Source of the DNA: a bacterium
GTDB taxonomy: Bacteria; Bacteroidota; Bacteroidia; Bacteroidales; Muribaculaceae
Reading direction: 5' to 3'
DNA length: 64,000 nucleotides
Assembly: GCA_004561555.1 (NCBI GenBank)
Contig: SFVH01000003.1
Span: forward strand, 5,305-69,304
Shown here: in pieces, positions 1 to 10,600 of the stretch
How positions within the stretch are numbered: the stretch's first letter is position 1
How the letters are laid out: each line of letters opens with the position of its first letter
Notes under the pieces: model-generated
What the model saw: the letters and a program-made list of their open reading frames with translations, nothing else
What the model was told of the DNA's origin: nothing
Database searches by the model: none
Translations under genes and position numbers: made by a program

Positions 1-1283
1 TGGTAGTTACCTTCAAGAGCATGCCCATAGATGCAAGCATCATCATATCCGTAGCGCTCAAGCATTTCAGCAAGGTCAGCGGTAGCTTCAGGCAGATTCT
101 CGATGTGGAAAGCCACATCTTCGATAAGCACTGTAGTGCCCAATGGTCGAGTGCCTCCCACAGAGGGGAAAATACCGGCACGTATAGCCCAATATTTTGA
201 ATATTCTTCAGGCTTGTCGGTGAAATATGCCGGCTTAAACAAATCAAAAGGCTCAAGGATGTTTTTGATAGCCTCAATATTGGTTTGCAGCTCTTCCTTG
301 CTGTCAGCCTTAGTTTCGGTAAGCACTGCAGTAAGCCCCACCCCGGTGGTGTCGTTAACACTTGATAGCGATTTTTTGTCAAGGAGTTCGGCACTAAACA
401 CCGGACCCTTTTTCATTGCCACCACAGCACGACAAGCATCTTTAATATCCTTGAAATAAAGCATTCCGCTTGCAGAATGAGGATAGAGATGACCGGTCTT
501 CATAGTCACTTCGCTCATAAAAGCGAGCGTACCTTCAGAACCTACCATCAAGTGAGCAATAATGTCAAAGGGGTCGGAAAATCTCACAAACGGCAATATA
601 TTCAATCCTGTAACGTTTTTGATTGAATATTTATAGTTTATACGTTTTGTAAGTTCTTCATCGGCAAGAATTTCGTCTCTGATTGATTCTATAGTCTCAA
701 TAAAATCCGGATACTTCTCGGCAAAATGTCGGCGACTCTCAGCATCCCCTGTGTCGAGCACCGTACCGTCAGAGAGAACGATACGCATGGATAGCAACTC
801 ACGGTCGCTGTTTGCATGGGTGCCGCAATTCATGCCTGAAGCATTATTAATGACAATACCGCCTACCATTGCCGAATTTTTTGAAGCCGGGTCGGGCGAG
901 AAGATTCGTCCATAAGGCTTGAGAATTTGATTCACTCGTTCACCGATAATACCGGGTTGCAATGTGATTGAGCTTGCATCGGAAGAAATCTTATAATTCT
1001 CCCAATGCTTGCCTGCAACAATAAGAATTGAATCACTTATTGACTGTCCGGAAAGACTTGTGCCGGCAGCACGAAATGTTGACGGCAAGCCCAAACGATT
1101 AGCTGTCGCCAATAGTTGCGACACCTCCGCTTCATCTTTTGCCCTAACCACAATCTGTGGCACCAAACGGTAGAAACCCGCATCGGTACCCCAAGCGAGG
1201 CAACGGAGGTCATCGGTATAAATGCGACTATCGGGAATAAATGCTCGTATCTCTTTTAAATACGACAGATAGGCTTTTTTCAT
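1..1283 (-). CDS. FAD-binding oxidase, D-lactate dehydrogenase/GlcD-like (N-terminal part, runs off left edge)
   Basis: About 427 codons from the ATG at 1283 remain open to the window edge, so the 3' part is missing. The N-terminal half has a clear FAD_binding_4 (VAO/PCMH-type) fold: a segment reading RAAGTSLSGQS near residue 65, then FSPDPASKNSAMVGG and NNASGMNCGTH near residues 130-150, the usual FAD pyrophosphate-binding loops. This is followed by an oxidase cap domain, including TGLNILPF and MVGSEGTLAF. Family members of this kind (D-lactate or glycolate dehydrogenases, YdiJ-like FAD plus Fe-S proteins) oxidise 2-hydroxy acids; many carry a C-terminal Fe-S domain, which cannot be seen here. 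The start codon is only 2 nt after the stop of the NamZ gene, so the two are almost certainly co-transcribed. Inference: since MurNAc carries a D-lactyl ether, oxidation of D-lactate freed from muropeptides would fit the neighbours. The substrate is not proven. Confidence 0.85.
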   Translation of the reverse strand, partial: MKKAYLSYLKEIRAFIPDSRIYTDDLRCLAWGTDAGFYRLVPQIVVRAKDEAEVSQLLATANRLGLPSTFRAAGTSLSGQSISDSILIVAGKHWENYKISSDASSITLQPGIIGERVNQILKPYGRIFSPDPASKNSAMVGGIVINNASGMNCGTHANSDRELLSMRIVLSDGTVLDTGDAESRRHFAEKYPDFIETIESIRDEILADEELTKRINYKYSIKNVTGLNILPFVRFSDPFDIIAHLMVGSEGTLAFMSEVTMKTGHLYPHSASGMLYFKDIKDACRAVVAMKKGPVFSAELLDKKSLSSVNDTTGVGLTAVLTETKADSKEELQTNIEAIKNILEPFDLFKPAYFTDKPEEYSKYWAIRAGIFPSVGGTRPLGTTVLIEDVAFHIENLPEATADLAEMLERYGYDDACIYGHALEGNY

Positions 1284-1285
1284 CT

Positions 1286-2527
1286 TTATTTGTATAAATA
1301 ATACTGCGAGGATTTAGCTTTAAAAGCATCCAAATCCTTTTTCCAATAATCAATCATATCAGCCACCTTATAGTTTTTGCAGAAAAGGAGGCGAATTTGG
1401 TCGGTGCCCATAACCTTGTCAAACATACCGTAACCACGTTCTTTGTTAGCATCAAAGATTTTGGCGTCGGGATACAGGCGATGAAGCTCTTGCATAAAAT
1501 AGAACTGGCATAAAGTAAGCTCAGCTTTATCAAGGTCAGTGATATATACTTCCACTCCATGTACTTCTTTCAACTCTTTGTTGGCTTCAGGACCGACCTT
1601 GAAAAAAGGCTTGTAGTTAATTGGACGGAACTTATATCCCGGCAAGTTAAGAGCATTCATAGCGTCAGCCATCTTGTCGGCATCAATATAAGTTTCTGCG
1701 AAACATTGAAACGGCAAGGTATAACCGATACCGGTGTTAAAAGCATAAAGCTCACCGACGACACCCGAGACGGCATAAAATGCAGCGTTCTCAGGAGTAG
1801 GGATTTGTGGAGAAGGAGCTACCCAGGGAAGACCGGTGTCGCGAAATTTCATAGAACGATTCCAACCATCCATCTTAATAACGGTGAGTTTGGCTTTCTT
1901 TGCAATCACACCTTCTTCATTGAGATATGTTGCCAATTCGCCGGGGGTAAGTCCATAAAGATAAGGGATGGCATATTTGCTGACCATAGAGAAATAGCCA
2001 TCTTCCACTACGTTACCCTCCACCTTGTAACCACCGAGGGGATTCGGACGGTCGAGCACCATAAATTCTTTGTCGTTTTCGGCACATGCCTCCATACACA
2101 TACCCATCGTGGCATAGAAAGTGTAGCTACGACAGCCAATATCTTGGATGTCATATACAAGCACATCAATGTCTTTTAGCATTTCGGGAGTAGGCTTGTG
2201 GGTCTTGCCATATAGAGAATAAGTCTTTACGCCGGTTTTGGGGTCTACAGCATCGCTGACGGCATCTCCGGCATGGGCATTACCGCGAACTCCATGTTCG
2301 GGACCATACAATGCCACCAACTTCACTCCCGGGGCTTCATTAATGATATCGACCGTTGATTTGAGGTTGCTATCTACGCCCGAAGGATTGGTCACCAACC
2401 CCACGCGCTTGCCTTGCAACTCTCGAAAACCGCCATCGCGAAGCACTTCCACTCCGGTTTTCACATGAGCAAAAGCCATCACAGCTAAAGCATACAAAAA
2501 AACTGACAATATTATTTTTTTCATCAT
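1286..2527 (-). CDS. namZ: DUF1343 protein, NamZ-type exo-beta-N-acetylmuramidase (GH171)
   Basis: 413 residues beginning with a signal peptide (MMKKIILSVFLYALAVMAFA, cleavage after AFA), so the product is exported. The body matches the DUF1343 family: GLVTNPSG near residue 45, YGPEHGVRG near 75, DIQDIGCRSYTFYATM near 128 and LDRPNPLGG near 160. Members of this family characterised in Bacillus subtilis (NamZ) and assigned to GH171 remove terminal MurNAc from the non-reducing end of peptidoglycan fragments. Length is normal for the family. It sits between an AmpG-like permease (8 nt upstream) and an FAD oxidase (2 nt downstream), consistent with periplasmic trimming of muropeptides before uptake. 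A second ATG lies one codon in; either start is possible. Confidence 0.85.
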   Translation of the reverse strand: MMKKIILSVFLYALAVMAFAHVKTGVEVLRDGGFRELQGKRVGLVTNPSGVDSNLKSTVDIINEAPGVKLVALYGPEHGVRGNAHAGDAVSDAVDPKTGVKTYSLYGKTHKPTPEMLKDIDVLVYDIQDIGCRSYTFYATMGMCMEACAENDKEFMVLDRPNPLGGYKVEGNVVEDGYFSMVSKYAIPYLYGLTPGELATYLNEEGVIAKKAKLTVIKMDGWNRSMKFRDTGLPWVAPSPQIPTPENAAFYAVSGVVGELYAFNTGIGYTLPFQCFAETYIDADKMADAMNALNLPGYKFRPINYKPFFKVGPEANKELKEVHGVEVYITDLDKAELTLCQFYFMQELHRLYPDAKIFDANKERGYGMFDKVMGTDQIRLLFCKNYKVADMIDYWKKDLDAFKAKSSQYYLYK

Positions 2528-2535
2528 TCTATCAA

Positions 2536-3870
2536 TTATTTTTCTTTCTTACCGTAATTGGGGTCAATTTCCTTATCAACCAAATAAGTCACTATAAGCG
2601 TAGCGATACAGCACGCCATCACCATCCAGAAGAAATTTACATAGCCTATAGCTTCTTCGATGTAACCTGCCACAAAACCCGGGAGCATCATACTCAATGC
2701 CATAAATGCCGTACAAATAGCATAGTGAGAAGTCTTAAACTCGCCTTCGGAGAAATACATCATATAAAGCATATATGCAGTGAAACCGAAACCATAGCCG
2801 AATTGTTCGATACAAACAGCAATACTGATAATTATTTGGTCGGCGGGTTGGAACATCGCAAGATAAACGAAAGTAATACAAGGCAACGTCATGCAGGCAG
2901 CCATCGTCCACAACGATTTCTTCAAGCCTAAACGAGAAGCGAACACACCGCCGACAATACCTCCACCAAGAAGGGCTATCACACCAAATGTGCCATAGAC
3001 AAGACCTACCACATCAGTATCCAATCCCAAGCCACCTTCTTTTACGGGATGTACGAGAAACGGCTGACAAAGCTTGATAAGGAAGCCTTCCGGCAAACGA
3101 TAAAGCAACATAAATGCAATAGCGAGGAGCACGCCGGGCTTCTTAACAAACGACACAAACGAGTTGCCGAATTCCTTCAAACCGGTAGCAAAATCCACCT
3201 TCTCGTTTTCAGCAAGGCGAGGACGGTCGTCTTTAGAGCGAGGCAGAAGGAAGGTGTGATACATTGTAACCAAGAAGAACACCGCAGCACTAACACCCAA
3301 CGTCACCTGCCATGAAAACGAGATGTCTTTTGTATCTTTTTCAATAACACCGGCAATATAGACAAGCACACCTTGACCAAACACCGAAGCAATGCGATAG
3401 AATGTGCTTCTCACGCCGATAAATGCAGCTTGACTGCTCGGATTGTGAGCAATCATATAGTACCCGTCGGCAGCGATGTCGTGGGTGGCTGAAGCAAATG
3501 CCGAAATGATAAACAATATTAGAGTCAGAGTGAACATACTGATTGGTGTATGCCCTTCGGCAATCATTGCAGCATCAGGCTTTGGCAATGTGAGTGTAAG
3601 CAGTATCATTAATGCCGTCATTATCACTTGCATTGAAATAATCCACCAACGTTTGGTTTTGACCACATCAACAAGCGGACCCCACAGTCCTTTTAGGAAC
3701 CAAGGGAAATATAATAGTGTAGTAAAAAATGCCATATCACCATTGGGCACCCCCATCTTGGTGAACATCATCACCGAAATATTATTCACCACAAAATATG
3801 GTACACCCTCAGCAAAATACAAGGTCGGCACCCAAAACCATGGCGACAGTTTTTTATCAGAAGTTTTCAT
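2536..3870 (-). CDS. MFS permease, AmpG-like muropeptide transporter
   Basis: 444-residue polytopic membrane protein with about 12 hydrophobic segments. Features shared with the AmpG branch of the MFS include YFAEGVPY near the N-terminus, WGPLVD after the second helix, ASATHDIAADGYY near residue 127 and LYRLPEGFL near residue 260. AmpG-type permeases import anhydro-muropeptides or amino sugars across the inner membrane. Its place between the SpoIID gene (9 nt upstream) and the NamZ gene supports import of cell-wall breakdown products. The exact substrate (anhydromuropeptide or free MurNAc) cannot be told from sequence. The charged C-terminal tail (DPNYGKKEK) is cytoplasmic. Confidence 0.8.
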   Translation of the reverse strand: MKTSDKKLSPWFWVPTLYFAEGVPYFVVNNISVMMFTKMGVPNGDMAFFTTLLYFPWFLKGLWGPLVDVVKTKRWWIISMQVIMTALMILLTLTLPKPDAAMIAEGHTPISMFTLTLILFIISAFASATHDIAADGYYMIAHNPSSQAAFIGVRSTFYRIASVFGQGVLVYIAGVIEKDTKDISFSWQVTLGVSAAVFFLVTMYHTFLLPRSKDDRPRLAENEKVDFATGLKEFGNSFVSFVKKPGVLLAIAFMLLYRLPEGFLIKLCQPFLVHPVKEGGLGLDTDVVGLVYGTFGVIALLGGGIVGGVFASRLGLKKSLWTMAACMTLPCITFVYLAMFQPADQIIISIAVCIEQFGYGFGFTAYMLYMMYFSEGEFKTSHYAICTAFMALSMMLPGFVAGYIEEAIGYVNFFWMVMACCIATLIVTYLVDKEIDPNYGKKEK

Positions 3871-3879
3871 GTCAGGATT

Positions 3880-5193
3880 TTAATATAGTTTTGTAATATC
3901 CGCATCAATAAAATAATGCAGCAGAATTTGTTTGTAATCATAACCTTTTTCGCCCATCACGGCAGCACCGATTTGGCAGAGACCCACGCCGTGCCCCCAA
4001 CCGGCACCATGAAGGACAAACTTTTCGGGCAGTCCGTTTTTTTCACCCACCTTTTCCACAACAAAAGCAGAGCTGTAGAGGTGAGACGGAGAGAGAGTGC
4101 GACGTATCTCAAGCTCTTTACCGATAATCAGCGATTGCTTCGTGCCTACAATCTTCAATCGGTAAAGGCGCCCGGATGTGCCGCGTGCCACCGGCACAAG
4201 GTCCAAAATGTTGCCATAATCTTCTCCGGAACGGCTCTTCACGAGTTGAGAAATTTCGTCTTGCGTATATTCCACTTTCCAACGATAGAAGTCAGTAGTT
4301 TCTTGGTCGTAGGAGTTAAGCACCTGCGAAAGAATATTCTTGTCGGAGGTGTTGCAGAAAGCATCGGGAGCATTAAGAATCCATTCGCGAGCATTTTCCT
4401 CAATCGTAAGGTCGGGGAAATTCATTGGTTCTGCCCCATCTCTACGAGCTTGGAGGTAGTGATAGTGCTTTGGCTCCCAACAATATTCAAACTGCTCAAA
4501 TACGCCACCACACGACTTTGAGAAGCGAGCATCGCAAAGTACCCCATCATAGGTCAACACCTGCCCCCAAGTGGCACGAATAGCATCACGCACCGTCACT
4601 GTCGACTCTCGAGTAATGCCTTGATAACGCTGGCAATGGTCGTCGGCACACACGTCGAAGTTGACGTGGTCTTCACGGTCAAACCAACGCACCAATTCCT
4701 CCTCTGTGCGTGTGCATGGGTTATATGGTGTTTGCTCCGCTGCGAGAGTTTTCCCTTTTTCAATTTGAGCAAGCAACCAACTACGCGAAATCACGGCATG
4801 TGCCTTAAGCAATTCCAAAGACGCCGTGGCACTCATTTCTGAAGAAATCACACTTAAGAGATACTCCTCAATCGACAAGATATTAATGGCGGTGAGCTTC
4901 TCCCCTTCTACAATCAGTCGGAGCGAGCCGCGAAATTTCTGATTTTCCTTTCTTTCCCAATGGAAATTCACACCGATAACTACGTCAATTAATTCGAAAC
5001 TATCGCTATCGACATTAACGGGAGCGAACTCCAAAGAATCGTAAGTATTACCGAGCCATTTCACTTTACCGCCGTCAATCGCTACTTCATGTGCTCCGGT
5101 CACCTCCTTACCATTGAAAATGTAAGGGGTATCGAACACGAAACGAATAGTCGGGGCGCTCATAATGCCTACTTTCACGCATGGTTGGTCCAT
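3880..5193 (-). CDS. SpoIID/LytB domain protein
   Basis: 437 residues. The SpoIID core begins near residue 105, with SVISSEMSATASLELLKAHA carrying the glutamate that is catalytic in Clostridioides and Bacillus SpoIID lytic transglycosylases. The C-terminal part has the hallmark SCGGVFE near residue 228 and HGAGWGHGVGLCQIGA near residue 400. SpoIID enzymes cut glycan strands lacking stem peptides, leaving 1,6-anhydroMurNAc ends. No clear signal peptide is present at the chosen start (MDQPCVKVGIM), which is unusual for an enzyme acting on the wall. The start is kept because the segment VGIM followed by a beta-rich domain is typical of Bacteroidales homologues. The gene is flanked by 9-nt gaps in a minus-strand operon. 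The product would feed the adjacent NamZ and permease functions. Confidence 0.9.
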   Translation of the reverse strand: MDQPCVKVGIMSAPTIRFVFDTPYIFNGKEVTGAHEVAIDGGKVKWLGNTYDSLEFAPVNVDSDSFELIDVVIGVNFHWERKENQKFRGSLRLIVEGEKLTAINILSIEEYLLSVISSEMSATASLELLKAHAVISRSWLLAQIEKGKTLAAEQTPYNPCTRTEEELVRWFDREDHVNFDVCADDHCQRYQGITRESTVTVRDAIRATWGQVLTYDGVLCDARFSKSCGGVFEQFEYCWEPKHYHYLQARRDGAEPMNFPDLTIEENAREWILNAPDAFCNTSDKNILSQVLNSYDQETTDFYRWKVEYTQDEISQLVKSRSGEDYGNILDLVPVARGTSGRLYRLKIVGTKQSLIIGKELEIRRTLSPSHLYSSAFVVEKVGEKNGLPEKFVLHGAGWGHGVGLCQIGAAVMGEKGYDYKQILLHYFIDADITKLY

Positions 5194-5202
5194 AACTCCT
5201 AA

Positions 5203-6135
5203 TTAAATAATTTGTTTAACAATTTCATTCAGTTGGTCATCACTCAAGCAACATTCGTCATAGATTTTCTGCACATCGGCAGCAGTAATCTTGTCGAAGT
5301 CTTTCTCAAGCGGAGTGATAAATACACCACCCATATCTACCGAAGCTGGCGAGATAAGGATGTTGTCATCACCTTCAGCAAAATAACAATCCGGGCGGTG
5401 CTTTTTTCGAGGGAACACAAGGATAGTCCATACTCCGGCATCAAACGAACACAGCACATTAAGCATAGGCTCCGGCTCTCCCTCCGGGATGTCCAATGCA
5501 GCAAACACTTTCTCAAACAGCTCTTCGCCGGCGTCGACTGCCGAAGCTTTTATCATCAAGCAAGGATGCGACAATCCGCTCACCAACATCAGCGAAACAG
5601 CGTTATCGCTAAAGATAGTGCGTTGTGTAGCACTTTCAACCTCTTTCTCCATTGGCATAAAGCCGCTGTTTCCTGCTTGGAAGTGCATATGGTCGGGTGC
5701 CGAAGCGCCACATTTCGGACCATTATAAAATAAGGTGTACCCTTGAAGAACTTCAGCTAAGCGCATCATGTCAGCCATACGCCCGTGGATGCGTTGGTCC
5801 ACATGGTCGCGACAAGGGATGGTGAGATGGCGCGGGAAAATCGGGAAAGGATTGATGAGGATGGTATAATCACCCCATTCGATGCCTTCTTGCACAGCAG
5901 GACGATTAGCCTCACAAAGGAAACATTTACGCTCCTTTAGCGACTTGGCGTCGACCTTTGCCGCTGAAGAGACTATACGAGCCGGATTAAACTGCACCTT
6001 TACCTCCGAGCCTCCAACAGTGAGCGATTTCACCTTTACGCCATTCAACGCAGCAAAATTGTTTCGAGCAGTATCCCACACTGCGAGTTGGCGTTCGAAA
6101 AAATCTTTTATAGTATTTTCAGAAATTTCCATCAT
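5203..6135 (-). CDS. DUF4922 protein, HIT-superfamily nucleotidyltransferase/phosphorylase-like
   Basis: About 310 residues, no signal peptide, hence cytosolic. Two features stand out: a CFLCEANRP segment near residue 72, a zinc-ribbon-like pair as in GalT/HIT enzymes, and PDHMHFQAG near residue 145, giving the H-x-H-x-Q signature of the GalT/VTC2/Apa branch of the HIT fold. In that branch the middle histidine carries a nucleotide during phosphorolysis or transfer. DUF4922 proteins have no settled reaction that I know of. The preceding codon at 6138 is GTG and the next two are ATG; the ATG at 6135 is chosen. The start lies directly after the GT2 stop, and 9 nt separate its stop from the SpoIID gene, so it is part of the peptidoglycan cluster. 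A nucleotide-sugar role is inference. Confidence 0.8.
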   Translation of the reverse strand: MMEISENTIKDFFERQLAVWDTARNNFAALNGVKVKSLTVGGSEVKVQFNPARIVSSAAKVDAKSLKERKCFLCEANRPAVQEGIEWGDYTILINPFPIFPRHLTIPCRDHVDQRIHGRMADMMRLAEVLQGYTLFYNGPKCGASAPDHMHFQAGNSGFMPMEKEVESATQRTIFSDNAVSLMLVSGLSHPCLMIKASAVDAGEELFEKVFAALDIPEGEPEPMLNVLCSFDAGVWTILVFPRKKHRPDCYFAEGDDNILISPASVDMGGVFITPLEKDFDKITAADVQKIYDECCLSDDQLNEIVKQII

Positions 6136-6138
6136 CAC

Positions 6139-7599
6139 TTATTTCATCTTGTTAAGAGCAATACGAGCTTGGAGTTCCCAAGTGCGGATGCGGTCTTTGT
6201 AAAGGTTATGACCATTCATCTTCACCACATCAAGCGAAGCATCGGAGTTGTCGTCCCAACGACGGCAGTTATACACAGGCTCATAAACACGACCGATTTG
6301 ATATTGGCGAGAGAAATTCAAGCCGAGAGCATAGTCTTCACCATAGCTGGTGTTAGGCACTTTCACTTCGCGAAGCACGGGAGTGTAGAAGGCTCGAGGA
6401 GCACCGAGGCCATTTATGCGTAGCGCATTGTTTCTTCCGTTTTCAGGAGTCCATTCTTTGTGATCGATGATGCCCGGAGCAATCATATTCATATTGAAGT
6501 CGGTCATCATATATGTGCCTACCACCATTGCGCAATTTTGCTCGTAGAAGGCATTTACCATAATAGACAAAGTATTCTCGTCGCGATATACGTCGTCGCT
6601 GTCGAGTTGCACTGCAAACTTACCGCATTTGGGGTGATGCACACCTTCGTTCCAGCAACCGCCGATGCCGAGGTCTTTACGCCCCGGCACTATATGAATA
6701 AGTCGCTCGTCGTCTTTAAACTCATCGATGGCTTCGGTTGTGCCATCAGTAGAATGGTTGTCGATAACAATGAGATTATACTTGAAATCACATTTTTGCG
6801 AGAGCACCGAACGAATGGCATCACGAATGGTGCGGATACGATTGCGCACAGGGATAATCACAGAAGCCTCATACTCAAAATTACCTTCGCTGAATTCGAT
6901 TTTCTTAAATTCCGGAGCCAAATAGCCTCCGATAGCTTTGAGGTGGGCGGTACAAGCTTTTTCCATCTCAATCTGCACGCCGCGATTTTTGGGGTCAACA
7001 TAGTCGAAAATCTTTTCGCCACTCTTACGAGTGTCAAGCTCGACATCAGAATAGAGATATTCGTTGATATGTATAAGGTCGGCAATAGTGGAAATCTTCA
7101 AGCGCACATCATAAAGACCGGCAAAATCATAATCCACATCAATTTTGCTTACTGCCTCCTTGAGCACTTTTGCATTGAAAAGGAGCACCGAGCCGAAGTC
7201 GAAATCATCACGAAGACTTCCCATTTGATAGTCAATAACAGGAGCATTGCTACGCACATCGCCCACCACGTTGTAGTGGTCGGCATAAGCCATACCGGCA
7301 GCGGAATCGTCGGCTATCTTTACCATTCTTTCGATGGCAAACATACCGAACTCCAAGCTATTAAATTTGGTGTAGAGCATTGCATAATCGCAATCGGCTT
7401 TTGCAGCTATTTTCTTCATCGTATCACTACTGTTGAGATTACCGATAGCGATAATCTCACAGCCTTCGACCTCACCCTGAGCGTCAGCTCCGGCAAGGAG
7501 ATAGATGTTTGCCACTAAGTCGCAAGCCTTCAAGCCGGCAACAGTATTCTTCACTTGTTCTGCATTAACGAACGGGATAAAGCAATTAATTCTTTTCAT
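6139..7599 (-). CDS. Glycosyltransferase family 2 protein
   Basis: 486 residues from the ATG at 7599; a TTG at 7611 would add four residues. The first half (about 250 residues) begins MKRINCFIPF and looks like a degenerate glycosyltransferase-type Rossmann domain. The second half is a standard GT-A domain: SVIIPVRNR near residue 248, IDNHSTDGT near 280 and LDSDDVY near 335 (the DxD metal/nucleotide-sugar site). No membrane segment is seen. The stop abuts the DUF4922 gene with no gap, implying translational coupling. Its acceptor is unknown; location within a peptidoglycan salvage operon is the only clue. In Bacteroidales this double-domain GT2 commonly accompanies DUF4922, in my recollection of annotated genomes, but I cannot check that here. 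Confidence 0.8.
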   Translation of the reverse strand: MKRINCFIPFVNAEQVKNTVAGLKACDLVANIYLLAGADAQGEVEGCEIIAIGNLNSSDTMKKIAAKADCDYAMLYTKFNSLEFGMFAIERMVKIADDSAAGMAYADHYNVVGDVRSNAPVIDYQMGSLRDDFDFGSVLLFNAKVLKEAVSKIDVDYDFAGLYDVRLKISTIADLIHINEYLYSDVELDTRKSGEKIFDYVDPKNRGVQIEMEKACTAHLKAIGGYLAPEFKKIEFSEGNFEYEASVIIPVRNRIRTIRDAIRSVLSQKCDFKYNLIVIDNHSTDGTTEAIDEFKDDERLIHIVPGRKDLGIGGCWNEGVHHPKCGKFAVQLDSDDVYRDENTLSIMVNAFYEQNCAMVVGTYMMTDFNMNMIAPGIIDHKEWTPENGRNNALRINGLGAPRAFYTPVLREVKVPNTSYGEDYALGLNFSRQYQIGRVYEPVYNCRRWDDNSDASLDVVKMNGHNLYKDRIRTWELQARIALNKMK

Positions 7600-7645
7600 A
7601 TTAGGTTGCAAAATTTATAAATTCTAAAAATGGTTAGTATTCGGC

Positions 7646-10600
7646 TTAATGTTTATTATTAAAAAAGTTCAACACATCTTTCATCAGCGCATTACGCTCA
7701 TCGGCGCTATTGATGGTTTCAAATGGGAAACCTGCGACAAAAGTACGGTGAGTGGCAAACTGAGCTACGACAGCTGCCGGAATGTTGTTTTCCGTATATC
7801 TCATTGCCACGCTTCCGGTGTTGGGGTCGGCAGCTATCAACGCATCCGGCGATTCTACGGCATAAAGTTTGTCGTTTAGAGTCTGCTCAAAACGTATGGT
7901 TTGTTCGGCAAAATCTCCAAAAGCTGAAGGTACAGTACGCACACCACCTTCAACAGCTGCCTGTCCTACTCGCCACTGATAACCGAGCACCTCGCGAGCG
8001 AAGTTACGGTCGGCATCGTCAGCGTTTTCGTTATCCCACAAGTCGGTAGCCACATAAGAACCTGTAACCATCACGTTACCGCCATTCTGGCAATAAGTCT
8101 TCAAAGCCGTTTGCAAAGATTTAGGGAAGGTGCGGAAGCGATTAGGTTTCTCCCCTCTTCCTATCTGAATTTCTTTTTGTTTGCCGAGAATAAGGTCGAC
8201 AGCAAAATACTTGCTTAAATCCACATCTCGATTTTCTACGGCAGCGACGCTCGACGACACAAACGAATAGCCTGCTTCGAGCACTGCTCTACCATGCACG
8301 GCTGCAAAATCGAAGGTGTTGCCTGCCACCACTTTGCTTTCCATATTTGTATGGGAAGCGCCAAAGCCGGCACTATCATCGTCAACCCATGGCAATGAGC
8401 GACGGAATTCAAACTGGTCACCAATAAAGCTTATATCGTTAATGTAGGGCACCCCATGGTCGCGCTTACTGCAGAAACCGGCTATTTCCTCACTTGCCAC
8501 AAACCAGTCGGGCGCACTCACACGCGTAAATCCATTAACAACCATGACATCGCCCTTTGATGTTGCCGCTTCTCCAAGAGCGAGCGTTTCGGAAGGGAAG
8601 CTGACACCGCCATCGTTGATTGCCACGATGCGATAGCTATGCAAAGCATTATCGGCGATTTTCACCTCATATTCCGGCTTGGTCACCACGGCAATCTGAC
8701 GAAACGCACCGTCGCCTATTCGCTCGTAAATGGCAAACGAAGTTGCATCGGCACGAGTAGACAAAGTGTCGACAGTGGATTTCCACGATAGGCGATATTC
8801 GCCTTGTTTTTTCTTGTCGATAGCGAAAGAATTGACCGGAAGAGGTTGAATCATATAATCGGAACGGCCTTCTTTTTCAGCAAAGAATTGCGCGATACCT
8901 TTATATATAGCACGACTTACGGTAAATCTAAATGTAGGATCGAGACCATATCGCATATCTGCGAAATTCTGATGCGACAGAAGCTCAAGGAGCATCGACG
9001 GCACTTCAGGCACTCGAGCCTCATAATAACTCTTATCCCACATGCCGCGACGAGTCCAATTGCTATCAAACTCGGCACGCACATCGTTGCAGATGTTGGT
9101 GAGTACGTAGTCGGTGAGTTGTCGAGAATTTAGTCGGTCGGAGCCATTGGCATAAGTAGATTGCTCATTGGAATAGTATATGCCGAGCGTACCAATAATA
9201 GTGTCGTCAAAAGTGGTACCTGCATCGCTGTGGAAAGCAAATGATAAATCAACCGGGATATTTAGACCTTTTTTGTCGGGCAATACACTTGAGCCACCGG
9301 CAAGATAGTTTACCCACAAACCGCGACAACGGTAGTCGTCGGTGTAGTCGTTCTTACTATTTGACGGAGAATAGATAGAGTCAGGGACACCTGCCCATTG
9401 CAACCAATAGCGTGCGGCTTCGTTGAAGCGCGGATGATTGCTTGTCTCATAGTCGCTTTTTACCGTCGCAACAATCGTATTAGGCTTCACATTGTCGGCA
9501 TCGGCACTCTTCACGTTTTCAGTGACCTCTTCAGGCACTTTGCGAGCAATATTACCCATACCTCCACCAACTTTCACAGCATCGGCGGTAACAACTTCGC
9601 CCTTCTTTCCGGTTTTGTTGTCGAGGCTCACGATAGTTTGCTTTCCGGCAGCAAAATCAAAATGACCGAGATAAATCCATGTACCACCACCCATCTTTTG
9701 ATTTACGCGATACACCTTGTCGCCCCCCAGCGAATGCACGGTATAGACAGCAGCCGAGGTGCTTTCGGGAAGCGAAGCATACGACACATACACAGCATAA
9801 CTGCCTGCTTCGGGGATTTCGGCAGACCATGTGGCAACCGACACATTTTTACCCTTGGTGGAAGCTACCTTGCGGTAGGAGCCATCGATAAAAGGATTCT
9901 GGAAATCTCTCAATTCGCGTTGCTTATAAGCGAAGCCAATGCCGCCATCTCCCCACGCCTCAGCGCCGTTGCTCTCAGCATAACCCGCCACTGCATGAGA
10001 GCCGTCGTTGTCGATGATTATCTCTTGCGAACGGATGTCGCGCTCTCGAGGGCTCATCACATATGCTCCTGCATTCTCCAACATCGGCATCAAAAAAGGC
10101 ATTACAAAACTTTGAGTAAACAGGTCTTCAACAGTTTCAAAGATGCGAGCGCGTTGCCATTCCCAACGATTCAACTTCGGCTCGAAATAGTAGCCATGAC
10201 TCTGCCAAAGGGTGATTATCCTGCCATCAAGTCCTTTTTTGGGATGGCATAAGGGGTCAAGCGAATAGACAAACGGGTGTTTTTCCTTTTTTGCCACATA
10301 GCGATAAGTGGAGGGAGAATATAAACGCTCTATTTCAACATCGCCTACCGAAATACGAACCTTATAAGGTTTGGATGTGAGTAAAGAAATCTTGGATTTG
10401 AGAGAGGTGGTATAGCCTGCAAGGTCAGGAACGTAAGCCACAGGCTCACTCACGCGCAAACGGATTTCTTTTTTCGAATCATCGACCCATGCCGAGTCTA
10501 CTGAAACAGTACCTATCACGAGATTCGAAGGTAACAATTCGTTCATAACAGCCTCAATGTTGCTTTTCATCGAAGCATCCATTAGCCTTGCCTCTGCTTT

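Noticed and set aside
6460..7518. A 352-codon plus-strand frame opposite the GT2 gene
   Set aside because: Antisense shadow with His/Ile-rich composition and no recognisable motif.
9398..10252. A 284-codon plus-strand frame opposite the amidase gene
   Set aside because: Antisense to a gene with signal peptide and conserved domains; no motif of its own.
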